Shown here: positions 6,963-14,357 of the stretch, piece by piece | How positions within the stretch are numbered: the stretch's first letter is position 1 | Layout: the number at the start of each line of letters is the position of its first letter | Assembly: GCA_017631745.1 (NCBI GenBank) | Contig: JAGBSR010000200.1 | Coordinates: 1-19,278 of the forward strand | DNA: 19,278 bases | Direction: 5' to 3' | DNA from: Clostridia bacterium | Lineage (GTDB): Bacteria > Bacillota > Clostridia > Oscillospirales > Acutalibacteraceae | Position numbers and translations under genes: made by a program | The notes under the pieces: model-generated | The model's database searches: none | The model's input: the letters and a program-made list of their open reading frames with translations, nothing else | Told to the model about the DNA's origin: nothing

Positions 6963-9900
6963 TTATTTTCTCTTAAGAGCCTTCTTTTTTCTTGAAGGAT
7001 ACATTGCAAGTGCAGGAATATTGCGCAGATAATAGTAAAGCTCACCTAAAGAAAGCTTGCTGTACATAGTAAACGCCTTGATGTTGGGGCTGTATGTTCT
7101 GTCTATAAGCTTATCTAATATCTTCTCAAACTTAGCCGGCTGTGAAGCCTTGACAGCATATGATGAGAAGCTGTAATCAAAGTCTCTCTTTTTCATTGTA
7201 TCGAAATGCTCGCTTGATTTTTTGAAGAAAGAAGCGTTTTTAAGAGCACTTGCAGAAAGGATGAGAATATCCTTATCCTTGGGTAAAACAAGACTGTCTG
7301 CCCCGTTTAAAGCTATTTCCGCACCGAAGAAATAAAACTGCTTGGCAATCATATCACCGTTCTTATTATGGCTGTGGCTGAAGGATAAAAGCTGAGGCTC
7401 TGTCTTGATGTAAGCCATAGTTTTTGTTCTCATCAGATCCCACTGACCAATAGCTTCAAAGCAGTCCTGAACTCTTACGGTAACCTGCTTACCGCCGACA
7501 GTAAATACAGCATCTTTATCGCCGCTGAGTGAGGTTATAAGAAGTGAAACGGCTGAATAGCCCTCGCCGATATTTAAAGTCTGACCGTCACATACAAGGC
7601 CGTTCATTTCACCCTGAGGCAATTTATAGCTGACGCCCGATGTGAGAATTTCTTTTGGCATAAGCTCTTTCGGAACAGATATGCCGTTTCTGAGAGTTGA
7701 TTTATGCGCAGATTTATTGTCGGTAACCGCAACAGCGTTATAAGGCAGGTCAACAGGTGTGCAATTTTCCTGGGATACTTTCTTATTAATCTTCAGCGCA
7801 AAGCTTCTTATTTCATTTTTTCCCATATCAAATACGAGCTTGTTACCCTTTGCAGGTACACTGCCGATAACCATTTCATCGCCTCTGACCTCATAAGCCT
7901 CTGCAATTTCAAATGGGAACTCCAATACTGTATTTTCACAGCACTCACCTGTGTATTCACAGACACGGACAATTATATCATCAGATTCCTGAGCCTTTTT
8001 AACAGCTGATACTCTTACCTTGTCGGTGTTGATTTTCACGGCAGAGTACATATCACTAAGCTCACCGCTGTGCTTATCTGTAACAAAGGTATGCATTTTC
8101 TGACAGAATTCATCTGCTTTTGCGATGATGCGCTCTGTGTTACCGCTATGAGGATAAACGGCAAATCCGAAACGGTTAATGCCGAGATCAAGAAGATGCT
8201 GTGAGCATTCCCAACGGTAGTTATTCAGAGGTGTATGTATGCAGGTAAGTCTGAGAGTTGATGAATCGGGCTTATCCCAGCCTGTGCGTGAGTCACTGAA
8301 AATTGCAGTACCGTTGCCGTTTTTTCCATCAGTGATACCCGCCCACTTCTGTGCAGGCACCTCAAACAGCCTTTCGGTATTTGTTTTTCTCTGAGTATAG
8401 CCGAAACCGATATCGTAATCGGCGTTTTCATTTTCAGCCTTAAGACGGAATTCAGCCTTGAGCATTGAGGCCTCTTCGCGCCAGTCGATTTCGTTTTCAA
8501 CGCTTACATAATCGCTTTCACTGTCAAGAGAAATAATCTGAGTGAATGTGGACTTGCCTGCCTTTCTCTCTATTCTGATACGGCAAAGAACAGGACCGTT
8601 TTCTTCTGCTGTGATTCGTGCTGCAGCAGGGTACATATAAGGCGCTCTGCTCATATCGGCAAGCTTAACCTCCCATGAGGGCCACGCATAGCTTTCCACA
8701 TCGTGAAATACCGCAAGACGGATGCTTTCAGAAAGAGCCTCGTAATTTTCTTTTTTATTATAAACCGAAGCGATATCACCCTTTTCGTCGAGAGTGACTC
8801 TGATATATTTATTCTCGATTATATTTTCGCTGTATTTAAGCTCAGTTGTAAGCTCTGATTTTTCATCGCTGAACTGAACATCGTAAACTCTAATACCGCA
8901 AGAGGGCACCTGAGCCATAAAGCTGACAAGTACTCTGCCGTCTTCCTGAAGCTTCATCTGTGAGGGTGTCTCATTACCGTTGACATCAAAAACTCTCACA
9001 TAAGGCTTTGCAGTGTCAGCATCAACAACAGCGCTAACTGCCTGAAAACGAAGAGCTGTGCTCTGCACGGGATTTGACACGACAACTGCAACACCCTTTA
9101 CAAAGGATGTATCGATATTGCCCGAAAGAGCTTTTACGGCATTAGTGTATTCGGCTGAGAATGAGTGCATAGCCTGAACATAATCGTTGTGACTTCTCTT
9201 ATAGCACTCTTCAAATGATGTGCCTGTTATATCGTCGTGGAACTGATGCAGTATAACCTTTTTCCATGCATTATCGATAATTTGCTGAGGATATTCTGCT
9301 GTGCCCTCAGCCATTGCAGCAACGGAAAATCTCTCTGCCGCATCGGCTAAAAGCTCACTTCTTCTGTTCCAGCGCTTTGTTACAGTACGGGAGGTGTAGC
9401 TGCCTGCACCGTGCTCGGTTAAAAGAAGCTCACCGTCATAAACGGGCATCTTTGCCTTAGCTTCATCAGACATATTTTCAAGCTCATCAAAAAATTCCTT
9501 TGTGGTTGAAAAAAGAACATCAGTATCCGTGGCATCATTGAGCTTAGCAGCTTTTATAATGCTTCTGACAGATGAGGGTGCAGGAGCACCGCCTCTGTCG
9601 CCTGTACCGTGATAGACAAAGGTTCTCGGATTATCATATTTTTCGGTGTTTTCGGCAAGATTTGCAAGTACATCCTTTCTTGTTCTCACATTGCGAGAAA
9701 CACCTGCATAGTTACTCGGCTTAAGAGCACACCATATTCCCTTGCCGTCATTACCTGTCCATCTGCCGATATCAAAAGGCACATCAACGGAGCCGCCCCA
9801 GGTCAGCTTCTGAGTTGAAAAGCCCGTAAGACCCGAATGCGCAGCAATACTCGGAAGAGCTCTGCCGAAGCCGAAGCAGTCAGGCAGAAAGATATCATTT

Positions 9901-10262
9901 GACTCAACACCGAATTTTTCTCTGAAATAGCCGTTACCGTAAAGAATGTTACGGGTAAGTGCCTCGGGAGACGGAGTGTTGACATCGCCGTTTTCATAGC
10001 AAGAGCCGCAGGGGTGCCATCTGCCCTCTTTAATGTAACCCTTGAGCTTTTCAAATTCCTCGGGATAGTATTCCTCCATAAGCTCATATCTGTTACTTCC
10101 CTCAAAATTGAACTTATAGTCGGGGTACCTTCTGAAAAGAGCAAAGTTTTCCTTGAGTGTACCAGGCACAAAGGTTTTGGCTGTTTTCTCATAGGTCCAG
10201 AGCCAGCAGGTGTCAAGATGAGCTGTTGCAATTGTAAATATTTTCTTTTTATTGTTCTTCAT
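6963..10262 (-). CDS. GH38 alpha-mannosidase-like glycoside hydrolase
   Basis: Retaining zinc-dependent glycosidase that likely trims alpha-mannosides. 1099 residues, slightly longer than typical bacterial GH38. The N-terminal domain starts at once with TATAHLDTCWLWTYEK (zinc ligands His15 and Asp17), then FLPDCFGFGRALP, giving the nucleophile and zinc ligand Asp128. The middle helical domain has LHQFHDDITGTSFEECY, with zinc ligand His342. Long beta-domains follow, ending in a basic tail (PSRKKKALKRK). There is no signal peptide, so it acts in the cytoplasm. The start at 10262 has AGGGTG 5 bases upstream, and a good promoter lies at 10302-10330. It leads a two-gene unit with the Gfo/Idh oxidoreductase. 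GH38 also includes mannosylglycerate hydrolases, but those are usually shorter; the mannosidase call is by family, with linkage undetermined. Confidence 0.9.
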   Translation of the reverse strand: MKNNKKKIFTIATAHLDTCWLWTYEKTAKTFVPGTLKENFALFRRYPDYKFNFEGSNRYELMEEYYPEEFEKLKGYIKEGRWHPCGSCYENGDVNTPSPEALTRNILYGNGYFREKFGVESNDIFLPDCFGFGRALPSIAAHSGLTGFSTQKLTWGGSVDVPFDIGRWTGNDGKGIWCALKPSNYAGVSRNVRTRKDVLANLAENTEKYDNPRTFVYHGTGDRGGAPAPSSVRSIIKAAKLNDATDTDVLFSTTKEFFDELENMSDEAKAKMPVYDGELLLTEHGAGSYTSRTVTKRWNRRSELLADAAERFSVAAMAEGTAEYPQQIIDNAWKKVILHQFHDDITGTSFEECYKRSHNDYVQAMHSFSAEYTNAVKALSGNIDTSFVKGVAVVVSNPVQSTALRFQAVSAVVDADTAKPYVRVFDVNGNETPSQMKLQEDGRVLVSFMAQVPSCGIRVYDVQFSDEKSELTTELKYSENIIENKYIRVTLDEKGDIASVYNKKENYEALSESIRLAVFHDVESYAWPSWEVKLADMSRAPYMYPAAARITAEENGPVLCRIRIERKAGKSTFTQIISLDSESDYVSVENEIDWREEASMLKAEFRLKAENENADYDIGFGYTQRKTNTERLFEVPAQKWAGITDGKNGNGTAIFSDSRTGWDKPDSSTLRLTCIHTPLNNYRWECSQHLLDLGINRFGFAVYPHSGNTERIIAKADEFCQKMHTFVTDKHSGELSDMYSAVKINTDKVRVSAVKKAQESDDIIVRVCEYTGECCENTVLEFPFEIAEAYEVRGDEMVIGSVPAKGNKLVFDMGKNEIRSFALKINKKVSQENCTPVDLPYNAVAVTDNKSAHKSTLRNGISVPKELMPKEILTSGVSYKLPQGEMNGLVCDGQTLNIGEGYSAVSLLITSLSGDKDAVFTVGGKQVTVRVQDCFEAIGQWDLMRTKTMAYIKTEPQLLSFSHSHNKNGDMIAKQFYFFGAEIALNGADSLVLPKDKDILILSASALKNASFFKKSSEHFDTMKKRDFDYSFSSYAVKASQPAKFEKILDKLIDRTYSPNIKAFTMYSKLSLGELYYYLRNIPALAMYPSRKKKALKRK

Positions 10263-10301
10263 AATTTCACCCTAATTTTCTAAATATTTTTTTCCTTTTC
10301 T

Positions 10302-10330
10302 ATAATAATCCAAATCGACCACTTTGTCAA
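10302..10330 (-). promoter_or_regulatory. Sigma-A promoter of the GH38-oxidoreductase unit
   Basis: Minus strand: perfect -35 TTGACA (10330-10325), 17-base spacer, -10 TATTAT (10307-10302, one mismatch). It lies about 40 bases before the GH38 start and just downstream of the fucO terminator, so GH38 is a separate transcription unit. Confidence 0.78.
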
Positions 10331-10339
10331 CAAAACAAA

Positions 10340-10364
10340 AGCCGGAAGCATAATACTTCCGGCT
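10340..10364 (-). terminator. Rho-independent terminator after fucO
   Basis: A perfect 9-bp GC-rich stem (AGCCGGAAG / CTTCCGGCT) with a 7-base loop is followed on the minus strand by TTTTGTTTTG. It starts 18 bases after the fucO stop and separates that operon from GH38. Confidence 0.88.
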
Positions 10365-10382
10365 GAAATTTTATAAGATTTA

Positions 10383-11531
10383 TTACATAAGGCTGAGATA
10401 GAGCTCTTTGATTTCCTCAACGCTTGTGTCTCTGGGGTTACCGGGACGGCAAGCATCGTCAAATGCTGACTGTGAAAGGAAGTCAATATCTTCTGCCTTA
10501 ACGATTTCCTTAAGATCAGCAGGGATGCCCACATCAGCTGAAAGCTTTTTAACTGCATCAATTGCAGCCTTTCTTGCATCCTCAAGGCTCATAGCATCAA
10601 CGCCCTCAACGCCCATAACTCTTGCGATATCTCTGTATTTTTCGCCTGTTTCGGGAGCATTGTATTCCATAACTGTGGGAAGGATGATAGCATTAGCAAC
10701 GCCGTGAGGTGTGTCGTAAAGTGCACCGAGAGGATGAGCCATTGAGTGTACGATACCGAGGCCTACATTTGAGAAGCCCATACCTGCGATATACTGACCG
10801 AGAGCCATACCCTCTCTGCCCTCAGCTGTGTTTTCTACTGCACCGCGAAGACTGTTTGCAATGATTTCGATAGCCTTAATGTGGAACATATCGCTCATTT
10901 CCCAAGCGCCCTTAGTGATGTAGCCCTCGATAGCGTGTGTGAGAGCATCCATACCTGTGGCAGCAGTGAGACCCTTAGGCATTGAAGCCATCATATCGGG
11001 GTCAACAACAGCAACAACGGGAATATCGTGAACGTCTACGCAAACCATCTTTCTGTTGTTTTCTGCATCAGTGATAACATAGTTGATTGTTACTTCTGCT
11101 GCTGTACCTGCTGTAGTGGGTACTGCAATGATAGGTGTGCACTTATTCTTTGTGGGAGCAACGCCCTCAAGTGAACGAACATCAGCGAATTCGGGGTTTT
11201 CGATAATGATACCGATAGCCTTAGCTGTATCCATTGATGAACCGCCACCGATAGCAACGATACAGTCAGCACCGCTTGCCTTGAAAGCTTCAACACCTGT
11301 CTGTACATTTTCAATTGTGGGATTGGGCTTGATGTTTGAGTAGATATCATATGCGATTTCTGCTGCATCAAGAATGTCTGTTACTTTCTTTGTAACACCG
11401 AATTTGATGAGGTCAGGGTCTGAGCATACAAAAGCATTTTTGAAAGCTCTTGCTTTGATTTCGGTTGCGATTTCAGCAATCGCACCTTTGCCGTGATAAG
11501 ATGTTTCGTTGAGTACAAATCTGTTAGCCAT
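10383..11531 (-). CDS. fucO: Lactaldehyde reductase / 1,2-propanediol oxidoreductase (iron-dependent)
   Basis: Reduces L-lactaldehyde, the aldolase product of L-fucose or L-rhamnose breakdown, to L-1,2-propanediol with NADH, regenerating NAD in fermenting cells. At 382 residues it matches E. coli FucO in length and shares long stretches I recognise from it, including MANR at the start, PEFADVRSLEG, IPTTAGTAAEVTINYVITD-like sequence and EKYRDIARVMGV. Iron ligands by family are Asp195 and His199 (GMDALTHAIEGY), His262 and His276 (VHSMAHPLG, TPHG). GGGSSMDTAKA binds the dinucleotide, and Asp38 corresponds to the residue that favours NAD over NADP. AAGGAG precedes the ATG. It is second in an operon, 21 bases after an exported metallophosphoesterase, and ends in a strong terminator. 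Confidence in the family is high; a broader alcohol-reductase role is possible. Confidence 0.93.
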   Translation of the reverse strand: MANRFVLNETSYHGKGAIAEIATEIKARAFKNAFVCSDPDLIKFGVTKKVTDILDAAEIAYDIYSNIKPNPTIENVQTGVEAFKASGADCIVAIGGGSSMDTAKAIGIIIENPEFADVRSLEGVAPTKNKCTPIIAVPTTAGTAAEVTINYVITDAENNRKMVCVDVHDIPVVAVVDPDMMASMPKGLTAATGMDALTHAIEGYITKGAWEMSDMFHIKAIEIIANSLRGAVENTAEGREGMALGQYIAGMGFSNVGLGIVHSMAHPLGALYDTPHGVANAIILPTVMEYNAPETGEKYRDIARVMGVEGVDAMSLEDARKAAIDAVKKLSADVGIPADLKEIVKAEDIDFLSQSAFDDACRPGNPRDTSVEEIKELYLSLM

Positions 11532-11552
11532 AATATTTCTCCTTAAAATAAA

Positions 11553-12461
11553 TTATTTAACAATGGGATATGTATAGACAAGCTCTTCAATCCACTCGCC
11601 TTTGACGAAATCTCTGCCTCTTACAAGGATTTCGTCTTCGTATACTTCAACAACGATGCCGTCGCCTGCATCATAGTGGGTTGTCTCTGTTACACGGGGA
11701 AGATTTATGCTGTTGATGCCGCCCCAGTTATAGAAATTGCCTGCAACGAGGTCGTTGTGATAGTGTCCGTGGCAATAAAGTGAAACATTGTAGTCTTTAA
11801 GAAGAGCTGCAAATTTATCACCGCCCTGTGAAATGTCGCGGATGGGGAAATGTGCAAATACAAATGTCGGAGCACCTGCAGCCTTTGCCTCTTTAAGAAC
11901 GCCCTCAAGCCATGAATACTGCTTATCGCTTACATAAAACTGCGAGGGATCACCAACCTCAGTTGAAATGCAGATAAAGTAACAGCCGTTAATCACACGA
12001 TAATAATAGGGCTCATCAAGGTCTGCACCGAAATATAAGTTGTTGTTTGCTATAAAGTCGTTTCGTGATTTATCGTGGTCGCCTGCACCGTTACCAAGGT
12101 CATGGTTACCTACAACAACAAGATTATTTTCGGCAGGCATCATTGATCTGATAGCACTGTAGAAAAATACATTTTCAAGGAACTGACCGTTCATAACATT
12201 GTCGCCTGTATAAATAACAGCGTCAATATCCTTGCCGGCTTTGATGCCGTAAAGAACATCTGAAAAGTTTTCGTAGCTTTCAGGGTTATTAGTTTCAACA
12301 TGAATGTCTGATACCACAACAAAGCTTGTAATAAGCTCGTCAGGATTCTGAGCCTCATATGCAACACCGTTGCCGCTAAAGGCAGGTGACATCATCATAA
12401 GAAGTGTCATAACGGTTGCCAGAAGGTCTTTAAGATACATAACGACAGTTGTAAAATCCAT
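11553..12461 (-). CDS. Exported metallophosphoesterase
   Basis: A 302-residue calcineurin-like phosphoesterase. The dimetal motifs appear in order: VVVSDIHVE (Asp52, His54), IYTGDNV, VVGNHDLG, FVFAHFPI and YCHGHYHND. The first 30 residues contain a hydrophobic run (LLATVMTLLMMMSPAFSG) that reads as a signal peptide or anchor, so the enzyme probably works outside the membrane. The substrate (a phosphomonoester, phosphodiester or nucleotide) cannot be told from sequence. It is first in a two-gene operon with fucO, 21 bases apart. Upstream is GAAGGAAA and a likely promoter at 12539-12567. It stands back to back with another metallophosphoesterase at 12730. Pairing an exported phosphoesterase with a cytoplasmic propanediol dehydrogenase is functionally odd. 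Confidence 0.85.
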   Translation of the reverse strand: MDFTTVVMYLKDLLATVMTLLMMMSPAFSGNGVAYEAQNPDELITSFVVVSDIHVETNNPESYENFSDVLYGIKAGKDIDAVIYTGDNVMNGQFLENVFFYSAIRSMMPAENNLVVVGNHDLGNGAGDHDKSRNDFIANNNLYFGADLDEPYYYRVINGCYFICISTEVGDPSQFYVSDKQYSWLEGVLKEAKAAGAPTFVFAHFPIRDISQGGDKFAALLKDYNVSLYCHGHYHNDLVAGNFYNWGGINSINLPRVTETTHYDAGDGIVVEVYEDEILVRGRDFVKGEWIEELVYTYPIVK

Positions 12462-12538
12462 AATAATTTCCTTCTTTCTTTAAATCTTAGAATTAATAGT
12501 AACCAAAGCTGTCGCACATTGGAAGCTATTACCGATTA

Positions 12539-12567
12539 ATTGTATCATATAAACATTATTTTGTAAA
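12539..12567 (-). promoter_or_regulatory. Probable promoter of the metallophosphoesterase-fucO operon
   Basis: Minus strand: -35 TTTACA (12567-12562), 17-base spacer, -10 TACAAT (12544-12539); each box has one mismatch to consensus. This leaves a leader of about 70 bases before the ATG at 12461. The surrounding AT-richness lowers certainty. Confidence 0.5.
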
Positions 12568-12669
12568 TCATTTATATAATTTATTTTTAAATAAATAGTT
12601 TTTTATATTATCTGACCTAAAAACAAAGCAATTTTCTTCACATTTCTGCAAAGCATAATGCAATGTCTG

Positions 12670-12698
12670 TTGACAACGGTGAAGCAATATTATATTAT
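12670..12698 (+). promoter_or_regulatory. Sigma-A promoter of the membrane metallophosphoesterase
   Basis: Plus strand: perfect -35 TTGACA (12670-12675), 17-base spacer, -10 TATTAT (12693-12698), 31 bases before the ATG. The ribosome site AAAGGAG is at 12714-12720. Confidence 0.75.
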
Positions 12699-12729
12699 TG
12701 AATTAAGAAAATAAAAGGAGAATAGAAAT

Positions 12730-14289
12730 ATGTCCAAGAAAACAAAAATCCTTCCGGGAATATTTATGGTTTTATCCCTTATATCCGCAATACTTTTCAG
12801 AACATGCAGATATAATTGGGTATTTTTGAATTCAAACTTCGGCTTTGACCTGCCGATTATATTATTTATGCCAATGGTAATTCTGACCCTTTTGTTCGGC
12901 ATACTGTTCCTTCTTAATATCAACGGCAGTAAATTGTATGAACGCAAGTTTTACAAGCCTTTGCTTATAATCAGCTGTGTTTTATCATCACTTCTTTTCG
13001 TTTTTTCAGTCTCTTATGCAACCGGATGTGCTATCGACGAGATGACACAAGGCTTCACTATTTATCTTTTAAAGACTCTAAGCGAAGGTGCTGTTCTTAT
13101 GGCTGTACCCTTCTTCGTGGTATTTTATCCTAAGCTTTCCTGCAAAGCAAAAAAGGCTGTGGGTGCACTTGCACTCGCTATAGCTATTCTTTTCAGCGTA
13201 AACTCCTTATGCCCGCTGACTCCCTATAAAATCACAAGTGACCCTATGGTTATTGACAACGGAAAAGAATACAGCATTGTTTTTTCAACAAACGATATCG
13301 GTACCGCTTATGCCGAATATACATATCAGGGCAAAGAATATAAGGTATATGACAACTCAGGTGGAAGACTCAACGGCGACAGTAAAATCCACAGTATAGC
13401 TGTACCTTATGAGCACCTTCGCAACAACACATACAAGATCGGTTCAACAAGAGTAATCGAGGAATTCGGCTACGGCAGCAGACTCGGTGCAAGCGTAGAA
13501 TCAGAGGCGTACGAGTTCAGAATAAACGAAACCGACGAGCAGACCTGGCTTGTTATTTCAGACTGGCACTCAAAGCTTAAAAATGCATACTCGGCAATAA
13601 ATAATTTCGGCACCGAATATGACGGCGTTATTCTTCTTGGCGATTCTTCACCCTCTATGGATTTTGAGCAACAGGCTGTGACAACTATAGTTGAGTTCGG
13701 CGGTCAGGTATCAGGCGGTACTATGCCCGTGCTTTATGCAAGAGGCAACCACGAAACCAGAGGCGATTATGCAAACGACCTGCCCGATGCGCTCGGACTT
13801 GAGCAGCTTTACTACACAAGCGATATCGGTCCCTATTCTTTTGTTGTGCTCGACAGCGGTGAGGATAAGGAAGATTCGCATATCGAATACGGTGGACTCA
13901 ACGATTACAGCACCTACAGAGCAGATATGATTGAATGGCTTCAGGGCGTTGAGGTTGAAAATGACAAGGTTATTGCTATCTCACACTCCTGGAAGATAAG
14001 CATTGTTGAGCCTGAGCTTTCACAAATCGGTTGGGCTGAGCTTGACCGTCTCGGCACAAGACTCACACTTTCAGGCCATCAGCACGCTTGTCGCATTCTC
14101 GGTGAAAACGAAGACTACGAAAAGGAAATCAAGGAAAAATATCCCGATATTATTGCATATCTCGACGGCGGTAAAACCAATGACGGCGGTTATATTGCCT
14201 CGCTTCTGACACTAGACGAAGAAGGTTTTAACCTCAGAGCCGTTGACGATATCGGAAATGAAATTCTCAATGAGAGCTTCACCTGGTAA
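12730..14289 (+). CDS. Membrane-anchored metallophosphoesterase with five predicted transmembrane helices
   Basis: 519 residues in two parts. The N-terminal 160 residues hold about five hydrophobic helices (roughly 7-23, 39-63, 77-98, 108-132 and 140-158). An odd number of helices would put the rest outside the cell if the N-terminus is inside, which fits the Lys-rich start. Residues about 165-270 form a beta-rich stretch, perhaps like the N-terminal domain of purple acid phosphatases. The catalytic domain then shows VISDWHSK, LLGDSS, ARGNHETRG, ISHSW and SGHQHA, i.e. the calcineurin-like metal ligands; the second motif is GDSS instead of the common GDN. The ATG has AAAGGAG 9 bases upstream. 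It is a single-gene unit with its own promoter and terminator, diverging from another exported metallophosphoesterase. Substrate unknown. Confidence 0.85.
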   Translation: MSKKTKILPGIFMVLSLISAILFRTCRYNWVFLNSNFGFDLPIILFMPMVILTLLFGILFLLNINGSKLYERKFYKPLLIISCVLSSLLFVFSVSYATGCAIDEMTQGFTIYLLKTLSEGAVLMAVPFFVVFYPKLSCKAKKAVGALALAIAILFSVNSLCPLTPYKITSDPMVIDNGKEYSIVFSTNDIGTAYAEYTYQGKEYKVYDNSGGRLNGDSKIHSIAVPYEHLRNNTYKIGSTRVIEEFGYGSRLGASVESEAYEFRINETDEQTWLVISDWHSKLKNAYSAINNFGTEYDGVILLGDSSPSMDFEQQAVTTIVEFGGQVSGGTMPVLYARGNHETRGDYANDLPDALGLEQLYYTSDIGPYSFVVLDSGEDKEDSHIEYGGLNDYSTYRADMIEWLQGVEVENDKVIAISHSWKISIVEPELSQIGWAELDRLGTRLTLSGHQHACRILGENEDYEKEIKEKYPDIIAYLDGGKTNDGGYIASLLTLDEEGFNLRAVDDIGNEILNESFTW

Positions 14290-14306
14290 ATGATTAAAAA
14301 ATAAAA

Positions 14307-14339
14307 AGAGCTGACCGATATAAACAATTGGTCAGCTCT
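14307..14339. terminator. Bidirectional rho-independent terminator
   Basis: A perfect 10-bp stem (AGAGCTGACC / GGTCAGCTCT) with a 13-base loop has ATTTTTAT after it on the plus strand and TTTTTATTTTTT after it on the minus strand. It serves both the membrane phosphoesterase and the converging GH116 gene. Confidence 0.88.
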
Positions 14340-14357
14340 GATTTTTATATTAAATTA

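Larger units (their letters stand above)
12462..12729. other. AT-rich divergent intergenic region between two metallophosphoesterases
   Basis: These 268 bases hold no convincing open frame. They contain the minus-strand promoter at 12539-12567 and the plus-strand promoter at 12670-12698, plus a very AT-rich stretch (about 12550-12610). I found no clear dyad, riboswitch-like fold or small RNA here. Confidence 0.6.

Noticed and set aside
12690..12947. 85-codon minus-strand frame overlapping the start of the membrane phosphoesterase
   Set aside because: It would cover the -10 box and ribosome site of the plus-strand gene, lacks a good ribosome site and translates to no known pattern.
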